A stretch of DNA of 64,000 bases from Dichetophora obliterata (taxonomy: Eukaryota > Arthropoda > Insecta > Diptera > Sciomyzidae): contig OY986438.1 in NCBI GenBank assembly GCA_963920525.1, positions 51,673,253 through 51,737,252 of the forward strand, given 5' to 3'. This document shows positions 44,822 through 57,663 of the stretch, piece by piece. The translations under genes were made by a program, and so were the position numbers. The stretch's first letter is position 1, and every line of letters starts with the position of its first letter. The notes under the pieces are model-generated. The model had not been told where the DNA came from. It did not search any database and saw only the letters and a program-made list of their open reading frames with translations.

Positions 44822-46114
44822 CAGGGTCCGCCAAATAACTTTTTTTTTAAAATTTCATAAAAAAACTACTGGATATTTACTCAAATTTCTTTTTTTATTT
44901 GAAAGTACAATCCTTCCGGTTAATAATGAAAAATAATTTCATTCAAATGGCTGCCTCGGCTGGCCATGCAGTAGCCTACACGATCGGTCCAATTTTTAAG
45001 CGCATTATCGATTGTGTGCAGCTGTATTTCACCAATAACTTCACGAATATTGTCCTTTAAAGCGTCAATTGTCTCTGGCTTGTCGACGTAACACTATTCT
45101 TTGAGAGCACCCCACAAATAATAGTCCAACGGTGTCAAATCGCAGCTCCGAAGTGGCCAAACGACATCAGCTCTGTGGCTGATAATGCGATCTTCAAAAA
45201 CGGGGCGCAAAACATCGAGTGTAGCTTCAGCTGTGTGGCACGTAGCGCCGTCCTGTTGAAACCAAATGTTGCCAATATCCTCCTCTTCAAATTTTGTGAA
45301 CAAAAGTTCGTTCAACATGGCCCGATAACGATCGCCATTGACTGTAACGGCCACTCCTTGCTCATTTTCGAAGAAAAATGGACCAATTATTCCTCTGGAC
45401 CGAAATCCGCACCAAACAGTGACTCGTTTTGGGTGCAGCGGCTTTTCAATGTATGCGTGCGGGTTTTCTGTGCCCTAAATGCGACAATTTTGCTTGTTTA
45501 CATACCCGCCAAGATCAAAATGAGCTTCATCTGAAAAGATGATTTTTTTGGCCAAATCGGCATCTTCTGTAAGTCGATCGCAGGCCCACTTAGCGAAGCG
45601 AAAACGCATTGGATGGTCTGTTGGCTTTAACTCCTGAACCAATTGGACTTTGTATGGCGTCATACCAAGGTATTTATGCAAAATTCGTCTCAATGATGTC
45701 TCCGAAATGTTCAATTGTTGAGAACGACGGTGAAATGATGTTGATGGCGCTTCACGCACACTTTCTGCCACAGCAGCAATATTCTCGGGTGTACGCACTG
45801 CTTTTGGCTTTTCACGCTTTGGTTTATCGATGAGGATGCCAGTTTCTTTCACTTTTTTTACAAGATAACGAACATACGGAGCTGACGGTGCTTCTCTTCT
45901 TCCAAAATCCGTACGCAATTTTCGCACACATTCTGCAACATCACCATGATTTTCAAAGTAATGTCGCAATATTTCCCAGCGTTGTTCAAGCGTATACACA
46001 ACCATATTCGTTCAGCGGAAGAATAAAACTAATTATTTGTCAAATCACACATGAGCTAAGTGTTACCAGTCACGAAATAAGCACTAGTTGAAAAAAGTTA
46101 GATGGCGGACCCTG
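44822..46114 (-). mobile_element. DD41D transposon 2, different lineage
   Basis: The TIRs start CAGGGTCCGCCAAATAACTT (left) and, on the other strand, CAGGGTCCGCCATCTAACTT (right). TA flanks both ends (44820-44821 and 46115-46116). The 1293-bp element encodes a transposase on the minus strand, with only two stop codons. The TIRs share only CAGGG and a 'taactttttt' tract with transposon 1, and the proteins differ strongly, so they are separate families. Confidence 0.85.
44922..46005 (-). pseudogene. DD41D transposase 2, two in-frame stops
   Basis: From the ATG at 46005 one frame covers about 360 codons to TAA near 44922. It is broken only by TAG at 45475-45477 (a Trp position, 'NKQNCRI|G') and TAG at 45094-45096 (after 'WGALKE'). 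There is an N-terminal helix-turn-helix ('EILRHYFENHGDVAECVRKL'), a linker, and a second one with 'RRSQQLNISETSLRRILHK'. Catalytic Asp 159 is in 'FSDEAHFDLGG', Asp 252 in 'FQQDGATCHT', and Asp 294 in 'SCDLTPLDYYLWG', spaced by 41 residues. No frameshift is needed, so it is the better preserved of the two. Confidence 0.85.
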
Positions 46115-46518
46115 TAGTTTATTTGGATTAAGTCATGTCAAAAATATAGTTTTTTAAATGTCTTCTGCAGAAATGTCTTTGCGATCCGAGATCCTAATTT
46201 CAAAATATTTAAATATTTTATGATATTGGATCACGATCCTTCAATATTGTATGCTAAAAGTTCATTAAGTATTGTGACACTACATCGCGTTCAATACATA
46301 TTGAACGTGTAACAGGCGCCTGAAAGAAATGTTTAAAAACATTGGAACAGAAATACAACTGAGAGCTTGTAGGCTATACTTACATATATATAGTAACATA
46401 TAGTTCAAATTATAGTAGCTTACTTGACCATGAGTCATTGTTGCCAGAAGCAACGGAAACAATACTTTTAAATTGTTTATTAATGTTAATGTTAATGTTA
46501 TCATTTAACCCCCAGATT

Positions 46519-47121
46519 CAGTATGAGGTCTGGCCAGACCTTTCAACTTTTTGAAGGTATGCAACTTTTTTTATGACAGTGGAGAGCGGAATAGTTGAAC
46601 GAATTTTTAAGTTCGACGAGAAGAACACAATGAAACAAGGAAAAATCCCAAACAAATGGATTTAGTATTGATAAATTTTTCCTTTTATCTCGCTTCGTGA
46701 ATGCACCAGTATGAGGTCTGGCCAGACCTCATTTAAAATGTATGGAATTTGTATGGCCCGGTATGCGAAAACAAAATTTGCATTTTTAGGGTGCGTTCGG
46801 CTAGTCATGGCTAATCGCACAGCTTCGGAATTTGTTATTCAACCACAACTTATACGTGCCGTTTCACTGATAATATTTTATGGGCGTTTAAGAATTGGGC
46901 GTGGTAAAGCTTTGGGGTTATAAGCCGCAAAGCCTCGGAATTCAATATTTAGACTTAATTGACACATGCAGTTTCACTGATAACAGTATATGGTGTTGGT
47001 CAAAGGGGGCGTGGCAGCAATGCACCGTGTTTCAGCTAGTTGTATATTATACAGTCATAAACATAGACACAAAAAAACCTGGCCATACATTTTATATAAG
47101 GTCCTGCCAGACCTCATACTG
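46519..47121. mobile_element. TIR element with palindromic GGTCTGGCCAGACC motifs, Helitron inserted
   Basis: It starts CAGTATGAGGTCTGG and ends with the complement (ccagacctcatactg). A third copy of the motif, inside at 46711-46732, is a perfect 22-bp palindrome centred on GGCC. The interior is split by a Helitron 3' piece (46795-47039). No target duplication is convincing and no coding sequence is present; the superfamily is unknown. Confidence 0.5.
46795..47039 (+). mobile_element. Helitron 3'-end fragment
   Basis: It holds about 1.5 of the ~143-bp units seen at 31089-32014 and ends 'gtgtttcagCTAG' followed by T, almost identical to the end at 32014. It lies inside the TIR element above. 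Confidence 0.6.
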
Positions 47122-49371
47122 CAACTTACCACTTTCGGAAGGTTCCCGAATCGAAGGATTTAAAAATACGTCCAAGTGAATTTTCTTAAATTAGTAAGAA
47201 TGAAACTTTTTTGATGATTATTACTTAATTATTAAATATACAAAAGTTATTTTAGTTACAATTTTACAAACAAGAACCAATAAATTTCTAGACCGAGTTT
47301 TAATAGCAATTGAAACAAAAAAAGTTGTAAAATAAAATAATTTTAGTTGGCTTCAAAATAAAGCCGCCCCCTTATGCGACCTAGCTATAACTTTTCCATC
47401 GATAAAAGTTATTTAAAATAAAAAAATATAAGGATAAAAGTTTAATGGACAGATTTTTTTATCCCAGATCAATATTTTCTTCCCTTTTTTAATAGTAAAA
47501 ATTCTAAGCTCAATTTTGAGTTGATGCCTTAAACCACGTGACAGGATTTAGTATTGTGTGGGGTCGTGAATGTCATTGATGTGCTACTTGATGTGACGGA
47601 AATTATGTAAGTTGTGTGCCTGGACCTCCCACTGAGCTCATATATCCAGCGGCAGAGCCTAATAAAAATATATAACTTTAGCACTTTAACAACGCTGATG
47701 TCATCTGCAGCAACTGGGGCGAGTTTTGCTTAGCAACAAATACAAAATTTACGATTTTCCAAGAAGTATTTATTCGCATTTAAATATTAATGGAGTGTTT
47801 AAATGAAGGGGTGTATTCTGATTTTTTTTTGCAAGAAGCTTATATCAACAACATCCTTGCAAACATAAGCATTGCGTTCTTCTTTTGCAATATAAAAAAA
47901 TCACCCGCAATTTTTGAGTGGGTATGTTTCATTTAATCCAGCAAATAACGAGTAAAAAGATTAGCGACAACCAGCGTGTGACTGTGAGGATTAAAGATTA
48001 AAGGGCTGCCACACATTAAATTGCAATAGATCGAACTTAAAATTGAAAAGTATATTTCATTGGCATGGCAACTCTGGGCACTTGTTAGTGCTCCTTTCGC
48101 ATTATCGTACCCATGCAAAGTTCTCAACCCAGCAACGCCTGTCTAAATATAAGTATAACATTCAAAGCTACTATACCTACGTTTATAATAGAAGCCCACA
48201 TTCATTTGGTCGCCATTATTTAAAGCAAGGATTTCCACACCATATATTGTTGTACATTTTCTTAGATCGTATGAAAAGATTCCGTAGATACGTTTGACGT
48301 AATATGAGCAGTCAGTCTAGGCTTAACATCTCTGCCCCAGCAAAGTCGTTCTTTCAATAAATTGCAACAAACGCAAGAGTTCCAACATTTTAGACGCACA
48401 AACTCTGGTGTTGTTGTTTTTGTTTATTTGTGTGTTTGTATTGGTGTTTGTCGACTCGTCAAATATTCAAAAAGGAAAGGAAATCTGTTTGCTCAGGACT
48501 TGCGTGTCATTAATTCTATTCAAAGTTGCTGGTTAAGCAAAAGAAAAAGTTTATAATACTCACTTCGTTGTTTGTTGGTCGGATGTCTTTTGTTGTACAA
48601 AGATTTTTTGTTTTTTAGAAAATTTACATGTTTCGGAAGAAGGTTGGGATGGCACATAAAAGCATAAACATGATGTTAGATTTTGTTTGGTATACAATTC
48701 AAGTAATAAGTTGATTTAGCCACTATTCTTTATAAGTTTTTTTGTAAAAAATTTAAAATAATTTATTAAGAATGTAGTGTGGTGCTCGACTTTCAGAAAA
48801 TAGATTTTTTTTAATTCATATCCAAAATACAATATATTGAGAGTAAAATTTCAGGCCAACATTAAAAATATTAACGAATTCTTAGGATATAGTCGAGAGC
48901 GCCTCATAAGTGCGCACGTATGTTGTTAAAATGTTAAAAGCCTTTTTCTCGAAATAGAGTTTTTCTGATTGAACTAAAATTTGTATACGTTATTCTACAC
49001 GTCAATAGTCCTCTTAGGTAGTATAATTGTACATTTTAATAATTTTTTTCTCTGATTTTCCACAAAAAATATGGGATTCTTTTAAATTTATATTATTAAG
49101 AAGTCCGCAATTTTGTTATTTTTTAATAAAAATCTTTAAATCTACTACCTGCCAGAAAGTCAAGCATACAAAACAATACTCTATTTAATCTTTTTGTTTC
49201 AGATGACTTCCAGTGCTGTAATCATTCGGCCCAGCAACACACTTTTTTTTTGTGTCCACTTTGAATGTAAAACTTAAAAAATAGTAGTTACTTAAATAAA
49301 AATAAAAATTTTTTTCTACAGTTAAGGATTTCAATAATAACATTAAAAAAATAAAATATAATTTATTTTTA
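47122..49371. other. No gene recognised
   Basis: AT-rich DNA. 47690-47750 contains 'gcgagttttgcttagcaac', faintly like the 17721 MITE family. Short open frames at 47933-48556 lack domains. Confidence 0.4.
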
Positions 49372-49800
49372 CTAGTAAATACCAGCTGCTTCGCCTTCGG
49401 TAAAAATATTAAATACCATTTAAATACCATTTAAAAAAATTTTAAATCTTTAAATGAAAGAATTTCGTTGACTTAGATTTAAATATACAATTTATATATG
49501 AAAAAAAAGATTAACCCTTCTTTTCAAAAAAGAAAAGAGTCCTTTACCATAGTTACAATTTTTTCCTATGCATGTCGTATGGAAAAGTAAAAATTATATT
49601 ATAGAATGAGGTGGTTAGGTAGTTGCAGTACCTTTGAATCCAAAATAAAAACTGGATTGTAATAGCTTAAAAATTAAAAAAATTATATGTGCATGGAAAA
49701 GATTATCAAAATAAAATTAGCTTTTTATGTTTAACGCAATAGCTAGCAAAACAAAAAATGTTTTATTAATTTTATAAATTGAGCTTAAGATGTTTCGTTG
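49372..49800 (-). mobile_element. Helitron 3'-end fragment
   Basis: Read on the minus strand it ends 'cgaaggcgaagcagctggtatttaCTAG', preceded by 'aaatatttaat'-like DNA. It shares about 100 bp with 55374-55480. The right limit is uncertain. Confidence 0.5.
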
Positions 49801-51600
49801 TTGTGTATATATTTTTTTTGGTTCTAGGTCTGCGATTTAATGAATTATTAAAAAACTTAATTTTATCTTTGAATTATTATATATTACAATTTTTTTTTTA
49901 AATTTTTCGCACATCTTCAGGAGAATCATATATTGTAAATAAAAAGTTATTGAATGATTTTCACATTTTTCAGCTGCTGTTGTCTTTATTTGAGTAGACA
50001 TCATACAAATGTTGATGAACTTTTTAACAGAACGACGACGGCAAAGCTTTGCCATAAAATTAAGTATAGCGGCGATTTTGAAAGCCTCTATTTGTAAAAG
50101 CGATTTGGGCTAGCCTCGGTTTATTAAAAAAAGCTTAGTAGTAAATTTTTTATTACGTGAATTGTATAAACAAACCATTATAAAACTAGTTAACTATTTT
50201 TGCACTTGATTTGCTTAAGCCATTAAAAAGTAAAATTACATTCTAATAATGAATAATTCGTAAAAACATTTAGTTTTAACAAATTCAAAAAAGCGGCAAA
50301 TTCGTTAGCCACAATTTATTCTAACGATTTATTTTATTTTACATTTGCCGGCAATATAAAATTATACTTCTACTTTTCCGTAAGGGTGCAGAATTTTTTA
50401 ATGTATTGAAGGCTACTCTCTTGCTGAAAATGAATGCCTTATTTTTGCTATATTGTTTTGAAATAATGAATAATACAGATTAATTTTATGCGAAGAAATA
50501 AGGACAGATAACAATACCGCTTTAAAACTACAAGTTCTCTTTCTCAACCAATATAAAAAAATGGCTGGCAGTGCTGATTCTCTCTATGTACAATTACCAG
50601 ATCGGATTGATATATTACTTATAAAGTCAAATAATAAGTTCTAAAAATAAACGAAACAGCATATTTCCTCAAATTAAAGGCGTTTATAGCAAATTTGTCT
50701 GTAAATGTGTGTAAATTTCGCAATACACGCCACAATCCTGCTTGCAAAATCTGAAATATATATATCAAACTCCATTTGATTTAAAACAATAACCTGCGCA
50801 ATATCTTTTCACTCTGGTAATGACGCTAATCAAAAACATATATGATTCTCTATACCGGCCACGCCTCCTTTTGTACGATACAAACGTCCTTACAATGTTA
50901 ATATACCCCAACCTCTTCAGGTGTATGGTATTAACAGACTTGACACACAATTTTTATTTTGGTTTAAAAATTAAGACTTTTGGTAAAATTATATATATGT
51001 TGTTGGAACGACTTAGTAGTTCCGTTCGAATATAGTTGCCAGCAACCATAAAAATTAAAAATTTTAAATTTCCTGTTATATTTTTAATCTTACCATTTTT
51101 TCCATTGCGAAATAGTCTTGTTTTCATTTTTTTTGCATGTGTATTTTGTACATTGGTTTTCTAAAAAGTTCATGTGACTCATGTAATCGATTATTGGTCC
51201 AAAATACATGAAGGCGATTCACGCTGAGCAAGTAAAAATTCATAAATAATGTGTACCTTTTTGGTTCAGTGTATAAAACTGCCTGAACTATATAATTTTT
51301 ATTGATTTGTGGGCAGTGAAAGGGGGTGTGGCAAAAAATGTCTTTTTTACAAACCTTGTCCTGATAATCACAAATACAACAAAAAACTCCAAAAGAAAAT
51401 CGGACGCTTCTTTCTTGAGTTATAGAATTTCAAACACATTTCACGACTTTGTTTTATATACATATATAAGCAAAACCAAAAACTTATTCCAAACCAAATT
51501 TAACAAGCTGAGGAAAAATTGTTTTTAAGCAATTTTCAAAATGTTTGTAAATAACGACATTTTTCCCTTATCAATTTAATAAATACTGGAGGGCCTTTCA
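49801..51600. other. No gene recognised
   Basis: AT-rich. A small Helitron-like piece ('gatttgtgggcagtgaaagg', 51304-51323) is present; otherwise nothing can be assigned. Confidence 0.4.
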
Positions 51601-52137
51601 ATACACGCAGAGAAAAGACATGGTTGAGATATGATTACCGCAATAATAGTTTTTGTACTAAAATGATTGTACTATTCCTGCAAACCTAAACTTTTTCCTT
51701 AATAAAGTCATGATGTACTAATGGTGGTACCAAAAATTACATTATGGTTGAAATCATACTATTGTCACCATATTATGATTGACTTAACTATTAGTTGAAG
51801 TAATAATTTTGTGGTTCTGTCAATCATCATAAATGTAAATATTATGATAGAGACAAACATAATCCAATTTTGAATGTTTTTCTGAACTATTCTTTGATCG
51901 GCTAGTTATTAAATCTTATTCCCTCAGTGAAGAAACACTTTGCGTGCTTGATTTATCTTGCTTCTCAGATAAACGTCTACAAAGAGCTGTGTGTTTTTAA
52001 TAAATGTTATTATTCTTTAAATTAATTAATACAGTGAGTGTGATGTGCATAATATTGTTAATTACAAATTGTGTAATTGAGAGGTGGGTGAACCCTGTGC
52101 CCAGTGCACAGTGCATAACCCTAAATCTAAAGAACTT

Positions 52138-52335
52138 ATTGTGTCTGAACAGTTTGCAGGAAAACCTTTCACTTCATGGAAACGAAGAAATCTAGCCCAG
52201 GACACATAAAATAAATAGAACTACAGTTGTGTTGAGGTTTTGGTGGAATTGTTTTAATTATAATGAACTTCAAGGCATTAAATGTCCTCGTGTCCATGAA
52301 GTGAAGGGTTTTCTTGCAAACTGTTCAAACACAAT
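52138..52335. repeat. Inverted repeat 1 of the foldback element
   Basis: The arms 52138-52185 and 52288-52335 pair over 48 bp with few mismatches (left arm contains 'gaacagtttgcaggaaaacc'). Confidence 0.75.
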
Positions 52336-52493
52336 GGGACAGTTCACGATCTTGTTGCTTCGTTGCAAATGCAAAATAAACAGCTTTTACAAAAACATAA
52401 AGCATTGAAAAGCTTTTGCAACACATGCTTTTTGTTTTTGTAAAAGCTGTTTATTTTGCATTTGCAACGATGCAACAAGATCGTGAACTGCCC
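52336..52493. repeat. Inverted repeat 2 of the foldback element
   Basis: The arms 52336-52395 and 52432-52493 pair over about 60 bp, almost perfectly ('cacgatcttgttgcttcgtt', 'gcaaatgcaaaataaacagc'). It begins at the very base where inverted repeat 1 ends. An outer pair, 'aaagaacttatt' at 52129 and 'aataagttcttt' at 52494, encloses both hairpins. Confidence 0.8.
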
Positions 52494-52844
52494 TAATAAG
52501 TTCTTTCGATTTCTAGTTAAGTGCTGTGTCGTTTGTCAACTCTTAAACTATTGTCTTGTGTTATAAATCGCCTTATACTAAAGAATGAAAAGAGAAAAAA
52601 ATGCAGGGCTTCAAACTTCTTAAAACATGCTTTAAAAGAAAAAAAAAATAATTGGAGTGCATTGAAAATAAGAAAAAATTTTTTTGTTTAAATAATTTTA
52701 TGGTTCCTAAAAAGAAACTCCTGTTAATAATATTGTTGTTGCAATCATTCCATTTTCATCCCAAGAAGAGAATTATGATTGTTTCAATAATATTTTGGGA
52801 ACATTTCTAGAATTAACAACTCTAATTTCTAATTTTTTTTGCAG

Positions 52845-53375
52845 ATATATGGATTTTCGCCTCCTAACTCAAAATCTAATAAAAATTGCAGGCCACTCGC
52901 AATCGGCTCAGAAGTTAAAGGCCTCCAAAACTAGAAAAAATGGCCTACATCTTGCTAATTTTTTAAATTATTCAACAAAACTACACTTTATGGGTATCAT
53001 AAGAAAGGTAATTAAAGTACCTATTTAACAAGGTATCAAACATGACAAACCATTCATAACCTTTAAAGATATAAACATTTTTAGTGTAGTGCTTTCGTAA
53101 AAGGGAAACTACTAGCTTTCCAGACAAATTTTAAATGTAAGAGTAGGAATATCTTAAAAAATTATGAATGGATTTTAATGTTTGATTCCATGTTGAAGGT
53201 ACTCGCACTACCTTTCTTTTGATATGTGGTCCATAATGCGGAACACTAAAAAAATAATAGCAAGATTTGTAGGCCATTTTTGCAACTTTGGAGGCCTATA
53301 ACTTCTAAACCAATTGCGAGCGGCCTGACATTTTTTTCAGATTTGGATTAAGGAGGTTAAGATCCGTATAATAAA
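52845..53375. repeat. Inverted repeat 3 of the foldback element
   Basis: The arms of about 215 bp (52845-53064 and 53160-53375) are imperfect complements. Matching blocks include 'gccactcgcaat'/'attgcgagcggc', 'aggcctccaaa'/'tttggaggcct' and 'ataagaaaggta'-like sequence. Confidence 0.7.
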
Positions 53376-53603
53376 AAAAAAATATTAAAAAAGAGAGTTG
53401 TCGCTATTCTTAAAATTATACTATATTTTGGATCCTAAGAAAAATTTCCTTTTCTAAATATAGACGTCGCAATCATTTTACCATGATCATATTTTTAAAC
53501 ATTATATGTTTAAAAACATGGTAGCATCAATCATAAGCCGAATCATGCTATGATAATCTTAAGACATGGTTGTTGAAACTATGTTTTTTTTCTCTGCGTG
53601 TAT

Positions 53604-55000
53604 GTAAGAGATTTGAAAACACACATATATTTTATTTGGAGCCCAATTTGGTAGAAATATGAGCTTTACCGATTGAAAATTGCCATACAAATTCAAAGTG
53701 CGTGAGAATAAAATTGCGGCTAAATGGAAAGAAAAACGTTAATCACTACGCAGGAGTCACCCCTGTAGAGTTTTCTTTAAATTTTTTTCTTAAAACGCTA
53801 TAAGATTTGATTGTGTAGATTGTGCGCCCTTAAAAGAAAACAAAATATATGAAGAAAAGTGTTGAAAATAATGGAAAATTATTGCAATATCGTGACAAGC
53901 CGCATGATTAGAAAAACTATTTTTTGGCTCGATACATTACTTAATGAATTATAAACATCTAGTAAAGAGAGCTCGGCTTTTCTCTATCAAATCTTTTTGT
54001 AAAAGCTCCCTTGTTCAATTCTATTTCTTTATACAAAAATACATTTTCTCAAAATTTCAAAATTTTTATTATGTGGCATATCATGTTCTCACAAAAAATC
54101 CTTCAGTTCAAAGCTTCCTGGGGGCAACTTCTAGAAGGTTCAAATTTATTAGTTGCTCTTATAATCTTTTTTAACTTAGCATTTCTTCCAAACAAATCCA
54201 TCCCATATTTGTACCATTTGTGGGATAGGGGCCACCCATACAAATTAGGCTTTTATAGCACATAAAAACCGTATGTCAACGGTTTGAATTTTTTGCAGTG
54301 AAAAAACATCAATATTTTTTTTGGGATTTTTTAAAGAAAATTCCTAAAATGTTGGTCTAAAAGCAAAACAATCATAAACTTTGTGCACTGCGACAATCAA
54401 ATTAATTTGCTACTCTCGTCCTTTGCAGCAAACAGTAAATCCATCAACAAAAATTCCACACCCATCAACTGCGTCCAGTTGTGTTCATAAAATAAATAAC
54501 GCTTGAAGTGTACGTGTCATAAACAGAGCAATGCGATGACATGTGGTGCTATCAGTGGTGCCACACTTGCATAAAACGTGTCTGGATAAAAACTTGAATA
54601 GTCTAAATTAACGCTTTTTTTCCCTTTGTTTGCTTTTTTTATGTTTATGTCAACAGTTGAGCCAGAATTGCTGCAATACAAAGTTTAAATTGAGCGTCTG
54701 ATTTTATTGCGGTGAAAGCATTGTGAACATATACATATATGCCTTACAGTCCACCTGCAGTCTACAGACATCATTAAGAGATGATATGTAATGTATAGAT
54801 ACATTGTTTTAATACGAGATGCTTTACCCAGAGGTTTAATTATCTGATGAAATTAAAAAAATTTAAAGTACCAGAAGAATTTGTTAAAGCTTTAAGAAGT
54901 ATGAACAGTGTAAACGTCTGAATGTTTAGTGTTTAAATCGAAAAATATATTTTTTTGTTTTTAATGGTTGGATTAGCAAACACTCCCATATTCTACAGTA
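53604..55000. other. No gene recognised
   Basis: AT-rich DNA with a splice-acceptor-like 'tctcgtcctttgcag' at 54415-54429 but no partner signal. Confidence 0.4.
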
Positions 55001-55373
55001 AACTTTTAATTCAAGCATCACAAGAATCCACTGCTAATCAAGGGGAATTTAAGGTGCTGGATAGAAACTATGTTTGTTTTGAGATAATAGTTCTTGGAAA
55101 GTGAGCGTAACTATAGTGAGGCCACTACCATTTTTAGTACAGTTGTCGACAGTAACCATACGGACTAAATTACCAAAATTTAGTCTAATACGACCCAATC
55201 CGTATTATATAAAGCATTTTTTTTTTATTTGTGGGCGGTAAAATAGTGTGTAGCAAAACTTCTTTTTAAACCATCTCGTACTCGAAACAAACTGTCATAA
55301 CTTCAGTTCAATCGATACAGTAGTTTTGGAGTCTATACCTATCACACAGACAGTGTTTTGCTTTTATATATAT
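55001..55373 (-). mobile_element. Helitron fragment, 5' end truncated by a neighbouring Helitron
   Basis: On the minus strand it reads TATATATAAAAGCAAAACAC and then 'gtctgtgtgataggtataga', as in the start at 29737, but the first bases (TC) are missing. They are replaced by the CTAG end of the next Helitron. Confidence 0.5.
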
Positions 55374-57510
55374 ACTAGCAAATACCCGCTGCTTCGCCTG
55401 CGATAAAAATATTAAATAAGTACCATGTAAAAATTTTAAATCTTAAAATGAAAGTATTTAGTTAAATTAAAACAAATCCGAAATATAAAAATTATTGTGA
55501 TTATTAAGTATGCAAATGCTTTGTTTAATTATGAAAAAAAAAAATGGTATGTATATTAAGAAATTATTTATTTAATTTGAATAACTTATTTAAACGGTAA
55601 TTGTGATGACATAAATTTACCTGGCCTTCTTTTTTTTTTTACTTTTGAAAAAGCCCTGCATAACAGCATTATAAAAAAATTTGGGTGAAAAATTTTTAAA
55701 ATTTGTAATCAAAAATGTAATTTTTTACATATATTCTGAAAATAAATATATTCTTCTTAAATTGGTGTAGTTAATCTGCCTTCTTCAGTTATTAATTGTT
55801 GCTATTGGGCTTCGGCCAAACAACAATTCTTCTTAAATTTAAAAAAAATCGTTATAATGACATCAAACTTTTGGCGATATCTCAAAAACTATAGACTTTT
55901 ACAATGCTTAACAATGCATTTTTGTATGGACAGTCGTTAATTAATAAAATTAACAGTAATTTTCTTTTCTTCTCGGAAATATTTTGTACGGATATTAAGT
56001 AGGTTTATTATGACATTAATATTTTTAAAACCTTAATAAACCTTAATAAACCTGTTATTATGACATTAAAATTCTTGCTATATCTCAAAACTATAAATTT
56101 TCTCAGTATAACTCATAAGCCTCAGAATGAGAAAAAACGATTGAAATTTCATGTTTTGACTTAGCAAGCAAACATTTCCGCCATTTTCAAATCGATTTTC
56201 ATCCAATTTTCTTTGTTTGGAAGTTAAATTAAGTTAATTGGGAAAATAAGAAAAGGTTTACCGTTACCTCAGCAATAGAATGTTTTATATTGCTTTAAAA
56301 AATCCTCTAAAATATCCAATTTGCACTAAACAATAGGCCAAGAGTTGCTTTTGTTGTACATATTTTTTAATTTAAATTTTTTTTTAATTTTAATTTTCCT
56401 TATTCTTTCATATAACATAATCTACCTGCAAAAATTTTTCTATTTTGACACAAACAGTTTCTATCATTAAAAATCATGGGCCACCTACCCCCCCCCCCCC
56501 CACAATATGAGTTTTTGATGAAAACTAATTTGCTTAATATGTTGTTATATTTTTTGCAATGGGCTACAGCTTAAAAACTAATTTATGTGAAAAACATTTT
56601 CAAATATAGCTTAAAAAATAATTCTGTGATAAATATTTAAAATATTTCAAACTGTTCCAAAGTTATTTACATAAATCTATGTTTTAATCTATTTCCTTAT
56701 CTATATACACATAGTTAACGTTATAGTTATAGTAGAATTTGTCCTGACCCAATTCAATGAATTTATTATGATCGTTTTATGAATTCGTAAAAGTGTAAAT
56801 TGACCTTCGAACAAAACACATGCTAGACGTTTCCGTTAGAAACATCAATGCATGACGATCAGAATTTTCTGATAAGTATATACAGAATTTTTATTGATGT
56901 ATAGTATTGCCTGGCAGACGTTTTCCTGCCGCAGACCACCTTACTGCTATATACGAATTTTCATGCTGTTCGGAAAAAAAAATGTATATATTCGCCATTT
57001 TTAGCACAGTTGCCGAAAATAGCCGTATGAATTAAATTATCAAATTTTAGTCTAATACAACCAAAACCGTTCGAAATATAACATTTTTGATCAATTCCGG
57101 GAGGTAATGGGGGTGTGGCAAAATTTTTTCACTTAAACCATCTCATGCTCAAAACCATAGAATGCCAGAATTTCAGCTTAATTGAGCTTAAACCTAGTGC
57201 GCTTTGCTTTACTCCAAGCTTATCCCCCGAAAGGTCATGCCCATTTTTAGTAAAGTTAGTGAAAGTAACCATACAACGTAGATTACCAAATTCTAGTCTC
57301 ATACGACCAAAATCGTCTGATATATAGCATTTTAGGCAAAAAGTGGGCATGGAAAGTAGACGTGGCAAATCTAACATAGCATATTACGATATAGTTGGAT
57401 ATCGTTTGATATCTATATCGTGTTAATCGGTTCAGTGGTTCTTGCGTGATTGTCAAACATCCGTGCAGTGTCACAATGCTTTTATATATTCGTATAGATA
57501 GACTAACACA
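55374..57510 (-). mobile_element. Helitron-rich composite, minus strand
   Basis: The 3' terminus 'gcgaagcagcgggtatttgCTAG' lies at its left edge and a Helitron 5' end (TCTATACGAATATATAAAAG) at about 57500. 57115-57510 matches window positions 1-449 closely. The middle (55500-57100) is AT-rich with a C14 tract at 56488-56501 and may be several pieces, so I do not claim a single element. Just right of the 5' end is TCTA, the piece missing from the older Helitron at 55373. Confidence 0.45.
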
Positions 57511-57663
57511 ATCTCAAGTGGGGAAAAGCTGGCTGGCAAGGCTGCAAAACATAATTAATGCTGATAACTAAATTATGGCAACTCCCCTCAAAACATTAAC
57601 AAAGAAAATTAATTAGCACTGTATGAAAGCAAGAATCTCCCTGAAGGTAAAGCTGGATTCACT

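Larger units (their letters stand above)
51601..53603. mobile_element. 2-kb foldback-like element with three internal hairpins
   Basis: The outermost inverted ends are ATACACGCAGAGAAAA and its complement. Next to both ends are subterminal 'acatggtt' and 'aatcata' motifs in several orientations. Inside lie three separate long inverted repeats (see the next three entries). There is no recognisable transposase and no clear target duplication. Confidence 0.6.
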
